This document shows, in pieces, positions 8,429 through 16,502 of a DNA stretch of 43,372 bases. The position numbers and the translations under genes are program-made. How positions within the stretch are numbered: the stretch's first letter is position 1; every line of letters begins with the position of its first letter. Below the pieces are notes generated by a model. It made no database searches, was not told the origin of the DNA, and saw only the letters and a list, made by a program, of their open reading frames with translations. The stretch comes from Nonomuraea antri (GTDB lineage Bacteria; Actinomycetota; Actinomycetes; Streptosporangiales; Streptosporangiaceae): assembly GCF_013283785.1 (NCBI RefSeq), contig NZ_JABCPZ010000075.1, forward strand, positions 1-43,372. The letters run 5' to 3'.

Positions 8429-9489
8429 GCGTGGTCTTCGCCTGCCTGGACGCCGACACGCTCGGCGGCGTCCAGCAGGTGACCCACACGCTCGCCCAGG
8501 GCCTGGCGGCACGCGGGCACGAGGTGCACGTGATCGGGCTGCACCGGGCGGAACGTCCCTTCCGCTACGTCGACCGCCCGCGCTACCACCACCACGTGGT
8601 CAGCCCCGACCCGGTCGGCCGGGAGGGCCCGCTGGGCCGCCGCCGTTCGGAGCGCCGGCTGAAGCGGCTGCTCGACGGGATCCCGCCGGGCTACGCGGTG
8701 ATGACCTCGCCCAGCGTGGTGACCGCGCTGAAGGACCGGCTGCCGGCCGGCTTCCGCCCGATCGGCCAGTACCACGGCTCCTTCGAGCACGCCGCCGGCT
8801 GCTGGCACCTCGGCTCGATCAGGAAGCACTATCTCGACCTCGACCAGGCGGTCTTCCTCAGCGAGGACGACGCGTGGAGCTTCTCCGAAGGCGCGTTGCT
8901 GCCCAACGCCTGGGCGCTGCCGAACCCGCTGGCGAACTGGCCTGAGGAGGTGTCCACGCTCGACGCGCCCCGCGTGCTCGGCGTCGGCAGGCTGGAGGGC
9001 GTCAAGCGGTTCGACCGGCTGATCAGCGCCTTCGCCGCGGCCCAGCCGCCACCGGGCTGGGAGCTGCACCTGATCGGCGACGGCGCGGAACGCGAGAGGC
9101 TGCGCGCGCACGCCGAGCGCGAGGAGATCGCCGACCGGGTGGTCTTCCGCGGCCTGGTGCCGGTCGCGGACATGCCGCGCGAATACCTCGACGCCTCGCT
9201 CGTCGCGCTGACCAGCGAACACGAGGGGCTGCCCGTGGTGCTGCTGGAGTCGGCCGCGCACGGCGTGCCCGCGGTGGCGTTCGACGTGTCGGGCGGCGTG
9301 CGCTCGGCCGGGCCGGTGCTGGTGCCGCCGGGCGACGTGCCGGCCTTCGCCGCCGAGCTGGCCGGGCTCATGGGCTCACGGCCGCGGCGGCGGCTGCTCG
9401 GCGCCGCCGCCCGGGCCAGGGCCGAGGCGTTCCGCCTCGACCCCGTCCTGGATCGGTGGGAGCGGCTGTTCGCCCACATCGACCGGTGA
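8425..9489 (+). CDS. Glycosyltransferase family 4
   Basis: A 354-residue GT-B retaining glycosyltransferase. The N-terminal LGGVQQVTHTLAQGLAARGHEV acceptor-side motif, VLGVGRLEGVKRFDRLI, and the donor-binding E-x7-E motif (EHEGLPVVLLE) are all present. It would transfer a nucleotide-activated sugar to a lipid-linked or polymer acceptor on the cytoplasmic face. The GTG start at 8425 overlaps the upstream stop (GTGA), so it is coupled to the GT2/glycerophosphotransferase gene. Sugar specificity cannot be read from the sequence. Confidence 0.85.
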   Translation: MSVVFACLDADTLGGVQQVTHTLAQGLAARGHEVHVIGLHRAERPFRYVDRPRYHHHVVSPDPVGREGPLGRRRSERRLKRLLDGIPPGYAVMTSPSVVTALKDRLPAGFRPIGQYHGSFEHAAGCWHLGSIRKHYLDLDQAVFLSEDDAWSFSEGALLPNAWALPNPLANWPEEVSTLDAPRVLGVGRLEGVKRFDRLISAFAAAQPPPGWELHLIGDGAERERLRAHAEREEIADRVVFRGLVPVADMPREYLDASLVALTSEHEGLPVVLLESAAHGVPAVAFDVSGGVRSAGPVLVPPGDVPAFAAELAGLMGSRPRRRLLGAAARARAEAFRLDPVLDRWERLFAHIDR

Positions 9490-9492
9490 GCG

Positions 9493-9510
9493 AGTCCCGG
9501 GTCCGGGACT
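9493..9510. terminator. Hairpin between convergent GT4 and sulfotransferase genes
   Basis: AGTCCCGG, a GT spacer, then CCGGGACT form a perfect inverted repeat in the 19-bp gap between two convergent stops. It reaches into the sulfotransferase stop codon and could work in both directions. Confidence 0.55.
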
Positions 9511-10561
9511 ACACGGCCTGCTCGGCCACCTCGGCGTCGGAGTCAGGGCGCTGCTGCGGCACCCCGGCCAGCGACCGCTGCCCCGAGGTGAGCAGCGCGG
9601 CCACCGGGCTGGGCTCGCGCAGCCGGTTGAGCCTGTCACGGATGTGCTTGCGTGTCCTGCTGGCCTTGCGCTTCTGCATGGTCTTCTGGCAGGCCGTGAT
9701 GTGCTCCTTGGCCGGCTTGGGCGCGCCGGTCAGCTCGTAGCCCATGGCCTGCAGCCGGTCGCCGAGCGTGTGCTCGCACAGCGCGATCTCCCAGTCGTCC
9801 AGCCGGTTGGCCCAGCTGCCCACGCGGCTGCGGGTGACCTCGCCGTGCGTGTTCTGGTGCCACACCTTGTGCAGCGGGACGGCCACGCTGGCCGCCTCGC
9901 GCGGGGAGATCATCGCCGGGGAGAAGTCCTCCTCCAGGAAGTGGCACAGCCGCTTCAGCTCGGTGGCCGGGTCGTCGGTCAGGTCCTCGTACTTCAGCTC
10001 GAAGTAGGTGTCCTGGGACATCGTGCGGCGCAGCTTGGCGCCGGCGTCCATGGCCTCGGCCCAGGTGGAGATCGCGTGGAAGGAGTCCAGGGTGTACCAG
10101 GGCATCTCCTTCAGCGAGGCCACGCAGTCGCGGCCGTCCCTGATGAGGTGGATGAACTGCGCGTCGGGGAACAGCCTGAGCAGCATGTCCACCTGCTTGA
10201 CGTAGCTGGGCCGCTTGTCGCCCCAGCGCTTCTTGTCGAAGCGGTCGGCGTACATGCGGAACGCGGTGCCGATCACCGAGCCGAGCGAGCCCGGCCCCTC
10301 GACGGACTGGCGGACGAACTCGTTCTTGTCGATCTTGAGCTCGCGGAACTTGGTGCTGCGGTCGGTCGCGATCCATTCGGCCAGCGCCTTGCGGCGCTGC
10401 TCGGTACGCAGGTCGCCCCAGGTCCGCCGCCGGTAATAAGCGGGAACGAGGAAGCGCGTCTCTGGAGCCACGGCGATGCGGGGATGCGAGTGCAGCATGA
10501 GCTGGAGCATCGTCGTGCCGGAGCGCGGGCATCCGATGACGAAGACCGGTCGGTCGGACAT
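9509..10561 (-). CDS. PAPS-dependent sulfotransferase
   Basis: A 350-residue sulfotransferase-family protein. The 5'-phosphosulfate loop is VIGCPRSGTTML (about residues 8-19) and the 3'-phosphate motif is RDGRDCVASL (141-150). It would move sulfate from PAPS to a hydroxyl or amine. The last gene of a minus-strand trio with a GT2 and a CDP-alcohol phosphatidyltransferase, which suggests the acceptor is the surface polymer or its lipid carrier. The C-terminal 60 residues are basic (KTMQKRKASRTRKH) and then low-complexity, possibly a membrane or polymer contact. Acceptor unknown. Confidence 0.85.
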   Translation of the reverse strand: MSDRPVFVIGCPRSGTTMLQLMLHSHPRIAVAPETRFLVPAYYRRRTWGDLRTEQRRKALAEWIATDRSTKFRELKIDKNEFVRQSVEGPGSLGSVIGTAFRMYADRFDKKRWGDKRPSYVKQVDMLLRLFPDAQFIHLIRDGRDCVASLKEMPWYTLDSFHAISTWAEAMDAGAKLRRTMSQDTYFELKYEDLTDDPATELKRLCHFLEEDFSPAMISPREAASVAVPLHKVWHQNTHGEVTRSRVGSWANRLDDWEIALCEHTLGDRLQAMGYELTGAPKPAKEHITACQKTMQKRKASRTRKHIRDRLNRLREPSPVAALLTSGQRSLAGVPQQRPDSDAEVAEQAV

Positions 10562-10582
10562 TTCGTTCTAACCCCCGAAAAC

Positions 10583-11419
10583 TTAGACGAGAACGTGCTC
10601 TCGGCTCTCCTGGGAGGCCACGCTGTGCCTGCGCGTGAAGAGCCACATCCGGTAGACAAGGAAGATCTCGTTGGCGAGGAGCAACACGCCGGCGGCCGCC
10701 GAGAGCGGGATCAGCGCCACCACGCCGATCAGGGGCGCGACGACGAACACCGCGGCGTGGAACTCGATGCCGCTGACCAGGTGCGAGCGCACCCGGTGCC
10801 GGGCCAGGAACCTGTTGAGCCGCCGCGGGAAGCTCGGCGTGCGGGGAATCCGCTCCAGCGGCTCCGGCCTCGGGTCCAGGCCCTCCTCCAGCTCCAGGCC
10901 GGCGTCCAGGTCCGATTCCGGCCGGCCCTCCCTGACGGCCTCGCGGACCCGCTTCATCTGCGGCGCGTTGACGTACCTGAACAGGTCGAGCACCGCCACC
11001 GCCGCACCCAGCACGACGTAGCTCACGTCCCCCGTGACCGCGTACTGCCCGTAGGCCAGGCCGGTGGCGCAGAGCATCACCCTGACCCGGTCCCCCACGT
11101 AGTCGAGCCAGAGGCCGAAGGGCGTGCCCGTGCCCTTGAGCCTGGCGATCTTGCCGTCCACGCAGTCGATCGTGAAGCTCAGATAGAACAGGACGGCGCC
11201 TGCCACGAGCTGGTTCATCGCGAAGCAGGCGGCCGAAACCATGCCGAGGACCAGCGAGAACACCGTGAGCCCGTTGGGCGTGATCCCCGTGCGGTTGGCC
11301 ACGGAAAGGGCGACCCGGCAGGCGACCGGGTCCACGAAATACACGGTCCACCAGGAATCTCTCCGCTTGCGTGTCTCGTGGACGTCTTCCAGCGAATAGG
11401 TCCTCATGCATTCCAGCAT
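10583..11419 (-). CDS. CDP-alcohol phosphatidyltransferase family protein
   Basis: A 278-residue polytopic membrane enzyme. The full CDP-alcohol phosphotransferase signature D-x2-DG-x2-AR-x8-G-x3-D-x3-D is visible from D85 to D110 (DCVDGKIARLKG to LDYVGD), followed by several hydrophobic segments. These enzymes swap CMP from a CDP-alcohol for another alcohol. Substrates could be CDP-glycerol, CDP-diacylglycerol or a CDP-polyol used in the polymer locus. The second ATG (11407) is an equally good start: neither has a strong ribosome site, and TTCCAG/CTGGAA arms bracket the first ATG. It sits between a GT2 and the sulfotransferase on one strand. Confidence 0.85.
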   Translation of the reverse strand: MLECMRTYSLEDVHETRKRRDSWWTVYFVDPVACRVALSVANRTGITPNGLTVFSLVLGMVSAACFAMNQLVAGAVLFYLSFTIDCVDGKIARLKGTGTPFGLWLDYVGDRVRVMLCATGLAYGQYAVTGDVSYVVLGAAVAVLDLFRYVNAPQMKRVREAVREGRPESDLDAGLELEEGLDPRPEPLERIPRTPSFPRRLNRFLARHRVRSHLVSGIEFHAAVFVVAPLIGVVALIPLSAAAGVLLLANEIFLVYRMWLFTRRHSVASQESREHVLV

Positions 11420-11455
11420 GGCGACGCCGCGCGGTGGAACGATTACTTACTGGAA

Positions 11456-12898
11456 CTACTGGGAGATGTCCATGCCGCTTCTTGACCAACCCGGCACGGT
11501 GAAGCGCCACGTGCCGGGCGCCTCGCCGTGCCGGAAGTGCGTCTTGAGCACCAGACCCTTGGTCTCGGCGCGCACGTGCAGCTTCCAGGTCGGGCCGCCG
11601 CGCGCCAGCAGGCTCGGGTCGATGTCGGCGACGAACCGGTGGTCGCGCAGGCGGCGCGCCTCCAGCGGCACCTTGCGCTTGCCGTCGCTCAGCCACAGGT
11701 ACACCTTGCCCGGCTTGCGCTCGACCCGGTGGATCGACACCTGGCCGTGCAGCCGGAACGCGTCTCCCGTCCAGGCGCATTCGTCCACCTTGGCCACCAG
11801 CTTGAGCTCCTCGCGGGCGTCGAACACCTCGTCGGGGATGCGCAGCCGCCGGTCGCGGAAGTACGGGTAGTCGCCGTACCAGCCGACGTTGCGCAGGCCG
11901 CGGGCCACCACGCGGGTGCCGTCGACCCGGGAGCGGCGGAACTCGCGCACGTGGCACAGCTCGCGCACCAGGCCGCGGCGCAGCAGGTGCAGTTCGAGCC
12001 GGCGCAGCGACGGCGCGGCGGCCAGCGCCTGCGGGCTCAGCTCGGCCAGCCAGGCATTGCCCAGGTCCACCAGCGGCTCGTGCGCACCGCCCTCCTCCAG
12101 CGCCTGGAACAGGAACGCGATGTCCTTCTCCAGCACCAGCGCGTCGAAGGGACGCAGCAGCTCGGGCGCGCGCTCGTCCAGGAAGGCGCGTACCGACCTG
12201 ATGGCGGCCAGCCGCTCGTGCAGGTTGGCCAGCTCGGCCCGACGCTGGGTGATCGAGGTCTCGCCCGACTCGCGCTTGCGCCAGTGGTAGACGACGTCGT
12301 CGAGCACGTCCACGGTGGTGGCCAGGACGTGGGCACGCATGGCGACGGGCACGTCCTCGTAGATCCCGGCGGGGAAGGACAGCTCCTGGGCCCGCCAGAA
12401 GTCCATCCGGTACACCTTGTTCCACACCGTCCTGTCCCTGACCAGCGACGTCCGGTCGGTGATGTGGGTGCACAGCTGGCGGCGCCTGAACACCTTCTCG
12501 TGCAGCGTGGACTCGGCCGTCTGACCGTCGACGATGCGCCGCACCCCGCCGCAGGCCAGGTCCGAGCCGGTCTCGCGGAGCGAGGCGACGAGCTGCCGGT
12601 AGGCGTCCGGCGGCACCACGTCGTCGCTGTCGGCGAAGGCCAGGTAGGTGCCCCTGGCCCGGCGCACCCCCTCGTCGCGGGCCGGGCCTGGACCCCGGTT
12701 CGACTGCTCGACCAGGACGAACCTCTCGTCGCGGCCGGCGAAGTCCTCGGCCACCTGCCTGCTGCCGTCCTGCGAGCCGTCGTCGACCAGGATGACCTCC
12801 AGGTCCTCGATCGTCTGGGCGGCCAGCGACTTCAGGCATTCCGTGATGTACGGCTCGACGTTGTAGAACGGGACGACGACGCTCAGCAGGGGGACCAT
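11456..12898 (-). CDS. Glycosyltransferase family 2, teichoic-acid type
   Basis: A 480-residue protein. An N-terminal GT-A domain carries VVVPFYN, DDGSQDGS and the D90-SDD93 metal site. The conserved RDRTVWNKVYRMDFW, YEDVPVAMRAHV and VVYHWRKR segments are shared with the GT2 domains at 5747 and 18599. The C-terminal about 150 residues look beta-rich and may be an accessory or oligomerisation domain, as in TarS-like enzymes (recalled, not tested). It probably glycosylates the polymer. First gene of the minus-strand trio, divergent from pseH across a 107-bp gap. Confidence 0.8.
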   Translation of the reverse strand: MVPLLSVVVPFYNVEPYITECLKSLAAQTIEDLEVILVDDGSQDGSRQVAEDFAGRDERFVLVEQSNRGPGPARDEGVRRARGTYLAFADSDDVVPPDAYRQLVASLRETGSDLACGGVRRIVDGQTAESTLHEKVFRRRQLCTHITDRTSLVRDRTVWNKVYRMDFWRAQELSFPAGIYEDVPVAMRAHVLATTVDVLDDVVYHWRKRESGETSITQRRAELANLHERLAAIRSVRAFLDERAPELLRPFDALVLEKDIAFLFQALEEGGAHEPLVDLGNAWLAELSPQALAAAPSLRRLELHLLRRGLVRELCHVREFRRSRVDGTRVVARGLRNVGWYGDYPYFRDRRLRIPDEVFDAREELKLVAKVDECAWTGDAFRLHGQVSIHRVERKPGKVYLWLSDGKRKVPLEARRLRDHRFVADIDPSLLARGGPTWKLHVRAETKGLVLKTHFRHGEAPGTWRFTVPGWSRSGMDISQ

Positions 12899-13005
12899 GC
12901 CGATGTGCTCCTTGGGTCGCTGACGGGTTCGCTGATCAGCTCTTTACCGGACACGAGATCCGCTACGTTGTGCATTGTTCTGAGCACGAATAGTAAGGGG
13001 AGCAG

Positions 13006-13506
13006 ATGCTGAGACGCGTCCAGAACCGTGATCTGCCCGAAATGCTCCGCTGGCGGAACCACCCCCGGGTACGCGCCGCCAGCTTCTCCACCCACGAGAT
13101 CCCCGCCGCCGAGCACGCCCAGTGGTGGGCGGACACCAGCGCCGACCCCGGCAAGCAGGTGCTGATCTACGACCACGGCGAGCGGCCGGCCGGCGTGGTC
13201 TCCTACACCGGGCTGCATCCGGAGTCGCGCAGCGGCTATTGGGGCTACTACCTGGACCTCGACGGGCTGGAGCAGGCCGGTGCGCTGCTGGAGGCGTGGG
13301 TGGAGCTCGAACGCGAGGCCATCGACCACGCCTTCGGCCCGCTCGGCCTGACGGCGCTGCGCGGCGAGGTGCTGGCCGACAACGAGCCGGTCAGACGGCT
13401 GCACCAGCGCTTCGGCTTCAGCGAGGTCGGCGCCTACCAGCGGTGCGTCGACGGAATGGAGCGCGAGGTCATCGCGATCCAGCTGACCAAGGAGGGCCAG
13501 GAATGA
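13006..13506 (+). CDS. pseH: GNAT N-acetyltransferase, PseH-like
   Basis: A 166-residue GNAT enzyme (LRRVQNRDLPEMLRWRNHP at the start; EVLADNEPVRRLHQRFGF near the C-terminus, the usual acyl-CoA-binding end of such sugar acetyltransferases). In the pseudaminic acid pathway PseH acetylates the 4-amino group of UDP-4-amino-4,6-dideoxy-L-AltNAc. The call rests on its 4-nt overlap with pseI and the presence of all other pathway genes. AAGGGGAG at 12995-13002 supports the start. Because an acyl-carrier operon is nearby, an acyl donor other than acetyl-CoA is conceivable. Confidence 0.75.
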   Translation: MLRRVQNRDLPEMLRWRNHPRVRAASFSTHEIPAAEHAQWWADTSADPGKQVLIYDHGERPAGVVSYTGLHPESRSGYWGYYLDLDGLEQAGALLEAWVELEREAIDHAFGPLGLTALRGEVLADNEPVRRLHQRFGFSEVGAYQRCVDGMEREVIAIQLTKEGQE

Positions 13507-14546
13507 TCTCGATCGCGGGCCGGCCGATCGGCGTCGGGCAGCCGCCTTTCGTGGTGGCGGAGATGTCCGGCAACCACAACGGCAGCCTGGAGCGGGCGCT
13601 GGCCATCGTGGACGCGGTGGCCGACAGCGGCGCCCACGCCCTGAAGCTGCAGACCTACCGGCCGGACACGATCACCATCGACGCCGACGGCCCGGCCTTC
13701 CGCATCGGCGGCGAGCACGAGTTGTGGGGCGGCGAGCGGCTCTACCGGCTCTTCGAGCGGGCGCACACGCCCTGGGAGTGGCACGCGCCGATCTTCGACC
13801 GGGCCAGGCAGCGCGGGCTGATCGCCTTCTCCTCGCCGTTCGACCCGACGGCCGTGGAGCTGCTGGAGAAGCTGGGCGCGCCGGCGTACAAGATCGCGTC
13901 GTCGGAGATCGTGGACCTGCCGCTGATCAGGCTGGTCGCCGCGACCGGCAAGCCGCTGATCATCTCCACCGGGATGGCGTCCATCGCGGAGATCCACGCC
14001 GCCGTCGAGGCCGCCCGCGAAGCGGGCTGCGCCCAGCTCGCGGTGCTGGCCTGCACCGCCGCCTACCCCGCCGCGCCCGAGGAGAGCAACCTGCGCTCGC
14101 TGCCGCTGCTGGCCGGGCTCACCGGGGCCGTGGTGGGCGTCTCCGACCACACGCCCGGGCTCGGCGCCGCGCTGGCCGCCGTCGCCCTGGGCGCCTGCCT
14201 GATCGAGAAGCACGTCACCCGCTCCCGGGCGGAAGGCGGGGTCGACGCGGCCTTCTCGCTGGAGCCCGCCGAGCTGGCCACGCTGGTGACCGAGAGCGAG
14301 CGGGCCTGGCAGTCGCTGGGCAGCCCGGCCATCGGGCCGCGTGCCTCGGAGCGCGAGTCGCTGCGCTTCCGCCGTTCGCTGTACGTGATACGCGACGTGC
14401 GGGCCGGCGAGGCGGTGACCGAGCAGAACGTACGCTCCATCCGGCCGGCGGGCGGGCTGCCCCCGGCGGCGGCGGCCGACGTGATGGGCCGCCGCTTCAC
14501 CAGGGACGCGCCCAAGGGCACCCCGCTGACCTGGGACCTCGTCTAG
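13503..14546 (+). CDS. pseI: Pseudaminic acid synthase
   Basis: A 347-residue NeuB-family enzyme that condenses 2,4-diacetamido-2,4,6-trideoxy-L-altrose with phosphoenolpyruvate. The TIM barrel begins FVVAEMSGNHNGSLERAL, followed by KLQTYRPDTIT, KIASSEI, ISTGMAS and SDHTPG. The C-terminal 60 residues are the SAF (antifreeze-like) domain (DVRAGEAVTEQNVRSIRP). The family alone does not separate pseudaminate from sialate or legionaminate synthases, but the inverting PseB and PseC next door do. Its start overlaps the pseH stop (ATGA), and it ends 10 bp from the convergent pseG. Confidence 0.85.
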   Translation: MISIAGRPIGVGQPPFVVAEMSGNHNGSLERALAIVDAVADSGAHALKLQTYRPDTITIDADGPAFRIGGEHELWGGERLYRLFERAHTPWEWHAPIFDRARQRGLIAFSSPFDPTAVELLEKLGAPAYKIASSEIVDLPLIRLVAATGKPLIISTGMASIAEIHAAVEAAREAGCAQLAVLACTAAYPAAPEESNLRSLPLLAGLTGAVVGVSDHTPGLGAALAAVALGACLIEKHVTRSRAEGGVDAAFSLEPAELATLVTESERAWQSLGSPAIGPRASERESLRFRRSLYVIRDVRAGEAVTEQNVRSIRPAGGLPPAAAADVMGRRFTRDAPKGTPLTWDLV

Positions 14547-14556
14547 GGTCTGACTG

Positions 14557-15672
14557 TCACAGCGCGAGCAGGGCGTCGGCGACGCGTTCCCTGCCCTTGC
14601 CGTCGACCAGCCCGCCGCCCCGCCTGCCGTACTCCTCACGGCAGGCGGGGTCGGCGAGCAGGCGTGACAGCGTCTCGACCGCCGCCGGGCCCGGCGCGTC
14701 GCCGAGCCCGGCCGCCGCGCTCCTGCCCACCAGGGCCTCGTAGCCGATGAGCTGATTGTCGGCCACCCAGGTCAGCGCGGTGGGCACGCCCAGATAGAGC
14801 AGCTCCCAGCTGGCCGAGCCCGCCGCCGTGACCACCAGGTCGGCCTGGGCCATCAGCTCGGGCAGCGCGTCGGTGGGCGGGATGACCACGATGGGGCCGC
14901 GGGTCTCGAACGGTTCCTCGCTGATCACGATGGCCTCGAACGGGCGGCCCGTCGCGCACAGCGCCTCCACCCAGGCGGGCGCCACGCCGGCCGCGTCGGT
15001 GCCGCCGAAGAAGCACAACACCCTGGGCGTGCGCCCGTCGCCGCCGCCCGCGCCTCCGCCGCCCGTGTCCCGTGCGCCCGTGTCTCGGGCGACCCTGTCG
15101 CACTGGCGCACGCTGTCGCGCAGCAGGACGTAGTCGGCGCCCGCCAGCCGCTCGCCGGTGAACGGCCGCCGCTCGGCGTCGAGGTTCTGGTCGAGGTAGA
15201 GGTCGGCCTCCTGGCCGCGCGGGTCGCCGTCGACGATGGCCAGCACGGCCGCGCCGGCCTGCCTGAGCGCCGCGCCGGTGCCCGGGGCCAGCTCGTACGA
15301 GTCGAGCACCACCCTCGTCACGCCCAGCTCGCGCACCCGGGCGGCCAGCTCGGCCGGCGGCCGGGGCGCGGCGACGAGCGGCAGGTCGCGCTCGTCGAGC
15401 TGGGCCCGTGCCCACTCCGAGCCCGACACGTCGCCCAGGAAGATCACCTCGACGTCGCGCGACCGCAGCTCTTCGGCCAGCGCCACGCATCGCACCAGGT
15501 GGCCGGCCCCGCTGCGGGCGCCCGCGTCGCACCTGATGGCGACCGGTCCTGGCGCGCGCCTGGGCTCCTCGGTTCTGCTCCGCCCCGGGCGGCCGGTCAG
15601 TTCGATGGCCGGGACCTCGATCCTGCGGCGCGTGCCGCCGACCGCCGGGACTCCTACTCTGCGCCGTGTCAC
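14557..15672 (-). CDS. pseG: PseG-like UDP-diacetamido-trideoxyaltrose hydrolase
   Basis: A 371-residue GT-B-fold hydrolase that removes UDP before the PseI step. Core motifs are IRCDAG...GAGHLVRCVALAEEL and TAAGSASWELLYLGVPT. The GTG at 15672 overlaps the stop of the upstream cytidylyltransferase (GTGA), so translation is coupled. Two oddities: about 41 extra N-terminal residues hold a 12-residue repeat (TRRRVGVPAVGG then TRRRIEVPAIEL), and the interdomain region carries a Gly-rich ARDTG repeat insertion. Starts further in would lose coupling. The enzymatic role is firm by context; the extension has no known role. Confidence 0.8.
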   Translation of the reverse strand: MTRRRVGVPAVGGTRRRIEVPAIELTGRPGRSRTEEPRRAPGPVAIRCDAGARSGAGHLVRCVALAEELRSRDVEVIFLGDVSGSEWARAQLDERDLPLVAAPRPPAELAARVRELGVTRVVLDSYELAPGTGAALRQAGAAVLAIVDGDPRGQEADLYLDQNLDAERRPFTGERLAGADYVLLRDSVRQCDRVARDTGARDTGGGGAGGGDGRTPRVLCFFGGTDAAGVAPAWVEALCATGRPFEAIVISEEPFETRGPIVVIPPTDALPELMAQADLVVTAAGSASWELLYLGVPTALTWVADNQLIGYEALVGRSAAAGLGDAPGPAAVETLSRLLADPACREEYGRRGGGLVDGKGRERVADALLAL

Positions 15673-16397
15673 GCTTCCTGCAAGGCTTTCTGCTCGACGT
15701 GGGCATTGAGTCCGCGCACCTCGGGACGCGCGCGCAACCAGTCGATCAGCACCCTGGTCGGCACGGTCGCGTCGCCGAACTCGGCCACGAGGCGCGAGAT
15801 CAGCCGCCAGTCGTCCTCGGTGTCGAGCGTGACCCGCAGGTCGGGCGCCGCGGGCTGGTAGGCCAGGCCGAGCAGCCGCCCGTCGCCGGGCTCGGAGTAG
15901 ACGTAGGAGGTGACGTGGGTGCGGTGGTAGCCGGTGGCCTCCCGGTCCGCGCGGCGCAGCGCGGGCAGGCTCGCGATCTCGACGTCGAGGCCGCGCGGCA
16001 GCGTGCGCGCCAGGCTCGTGCTGAGGTAGTCGAGCCCGGGAACGGCCCGGTAGACCAGCGCCGCCTCCCTGATCACGGCCGGGTCGAGCAGCGGGCAGTC
16101 GGCGGTGAACCGCATCACCGCGTCGCCCGGGCGCTCGTCGAGCACCCGCATGAACCTGGTGAGCACGTCGTCGACCGGACCCCGGTGCCACGGCACTCCG
16201 AGTCTCAGGCACTCGGCGACAACCGCGTCGTCGGCCGACTCGGTGGTGGTGGCCACCACCAGGTCGTCGAGTGCGGCCGATTCGCGTACGGCGCTGACCA
16301 CCCAGCTGAGCACGGAACGTCCGCCGAGATCGCGCAGCACCTTGCCCGGAAGTCTCGTCGAGCCCATCCGGGCCTGAACAATTCCCACAATGCGCAC
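15669..16397 (-). CDS. pseF: SpsF-type cytidylyltransferase, likely CMP-pseudaminate synthetase
   Basis: A 242-residue nucleotidyltransferase beginning IVGIVQARMGSTRLPGK, the hallmark of the SpsF branch rather than the usual PseF/NeuA start (IPARGGSKRIP). MRFTADCPLLDP is the metal-binding region. In this cluster it is the only candidate to activate pseudaminic acid with CTP. It is translationally coupled to pseG and divergent from pseB. The pseF symbol denotes the inferred role, not direct family identity. Confidence 0.7.
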   Translation of the reverse strand: MRIVGIVQARMGSTRLPGKVLRDLGGRSVLSWVVSAVRESAALDDLVVATTTESADDAVVAECLRLGVPWHRGPVDDVLTRFMRVLDERPGDAVMRFTADCPLLDPAVIREAALVYRAVPGLDYLSTSLARTLPRGLDVEIASLPALRRADREATGYHRTHVTSYVYSEPGDGRLLGLAYQPAAPDLRVTLDTEDDWRLISRLVAEFGDATVPTRVLIDWLRARPEVRGLNAHVEQKALQEA

Positions 16398-16502
16398 CGA
16401 AGCCCCATTCCCCCGTTGTGACCGTGCGTCATCAATTGCTCGCGCTATGCTACCGCCCAGCTTGGACGACTACACCGCGTAAACGCGATTTCAGGGGGCC
16501 GC

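Noticed and set aside
16398..16502. TATGCT/TAGCAT near 16446 as divergent promoters for pseB and pseF
   Set aside because: No fitting -35 box for either strand, so not listed as a feature.
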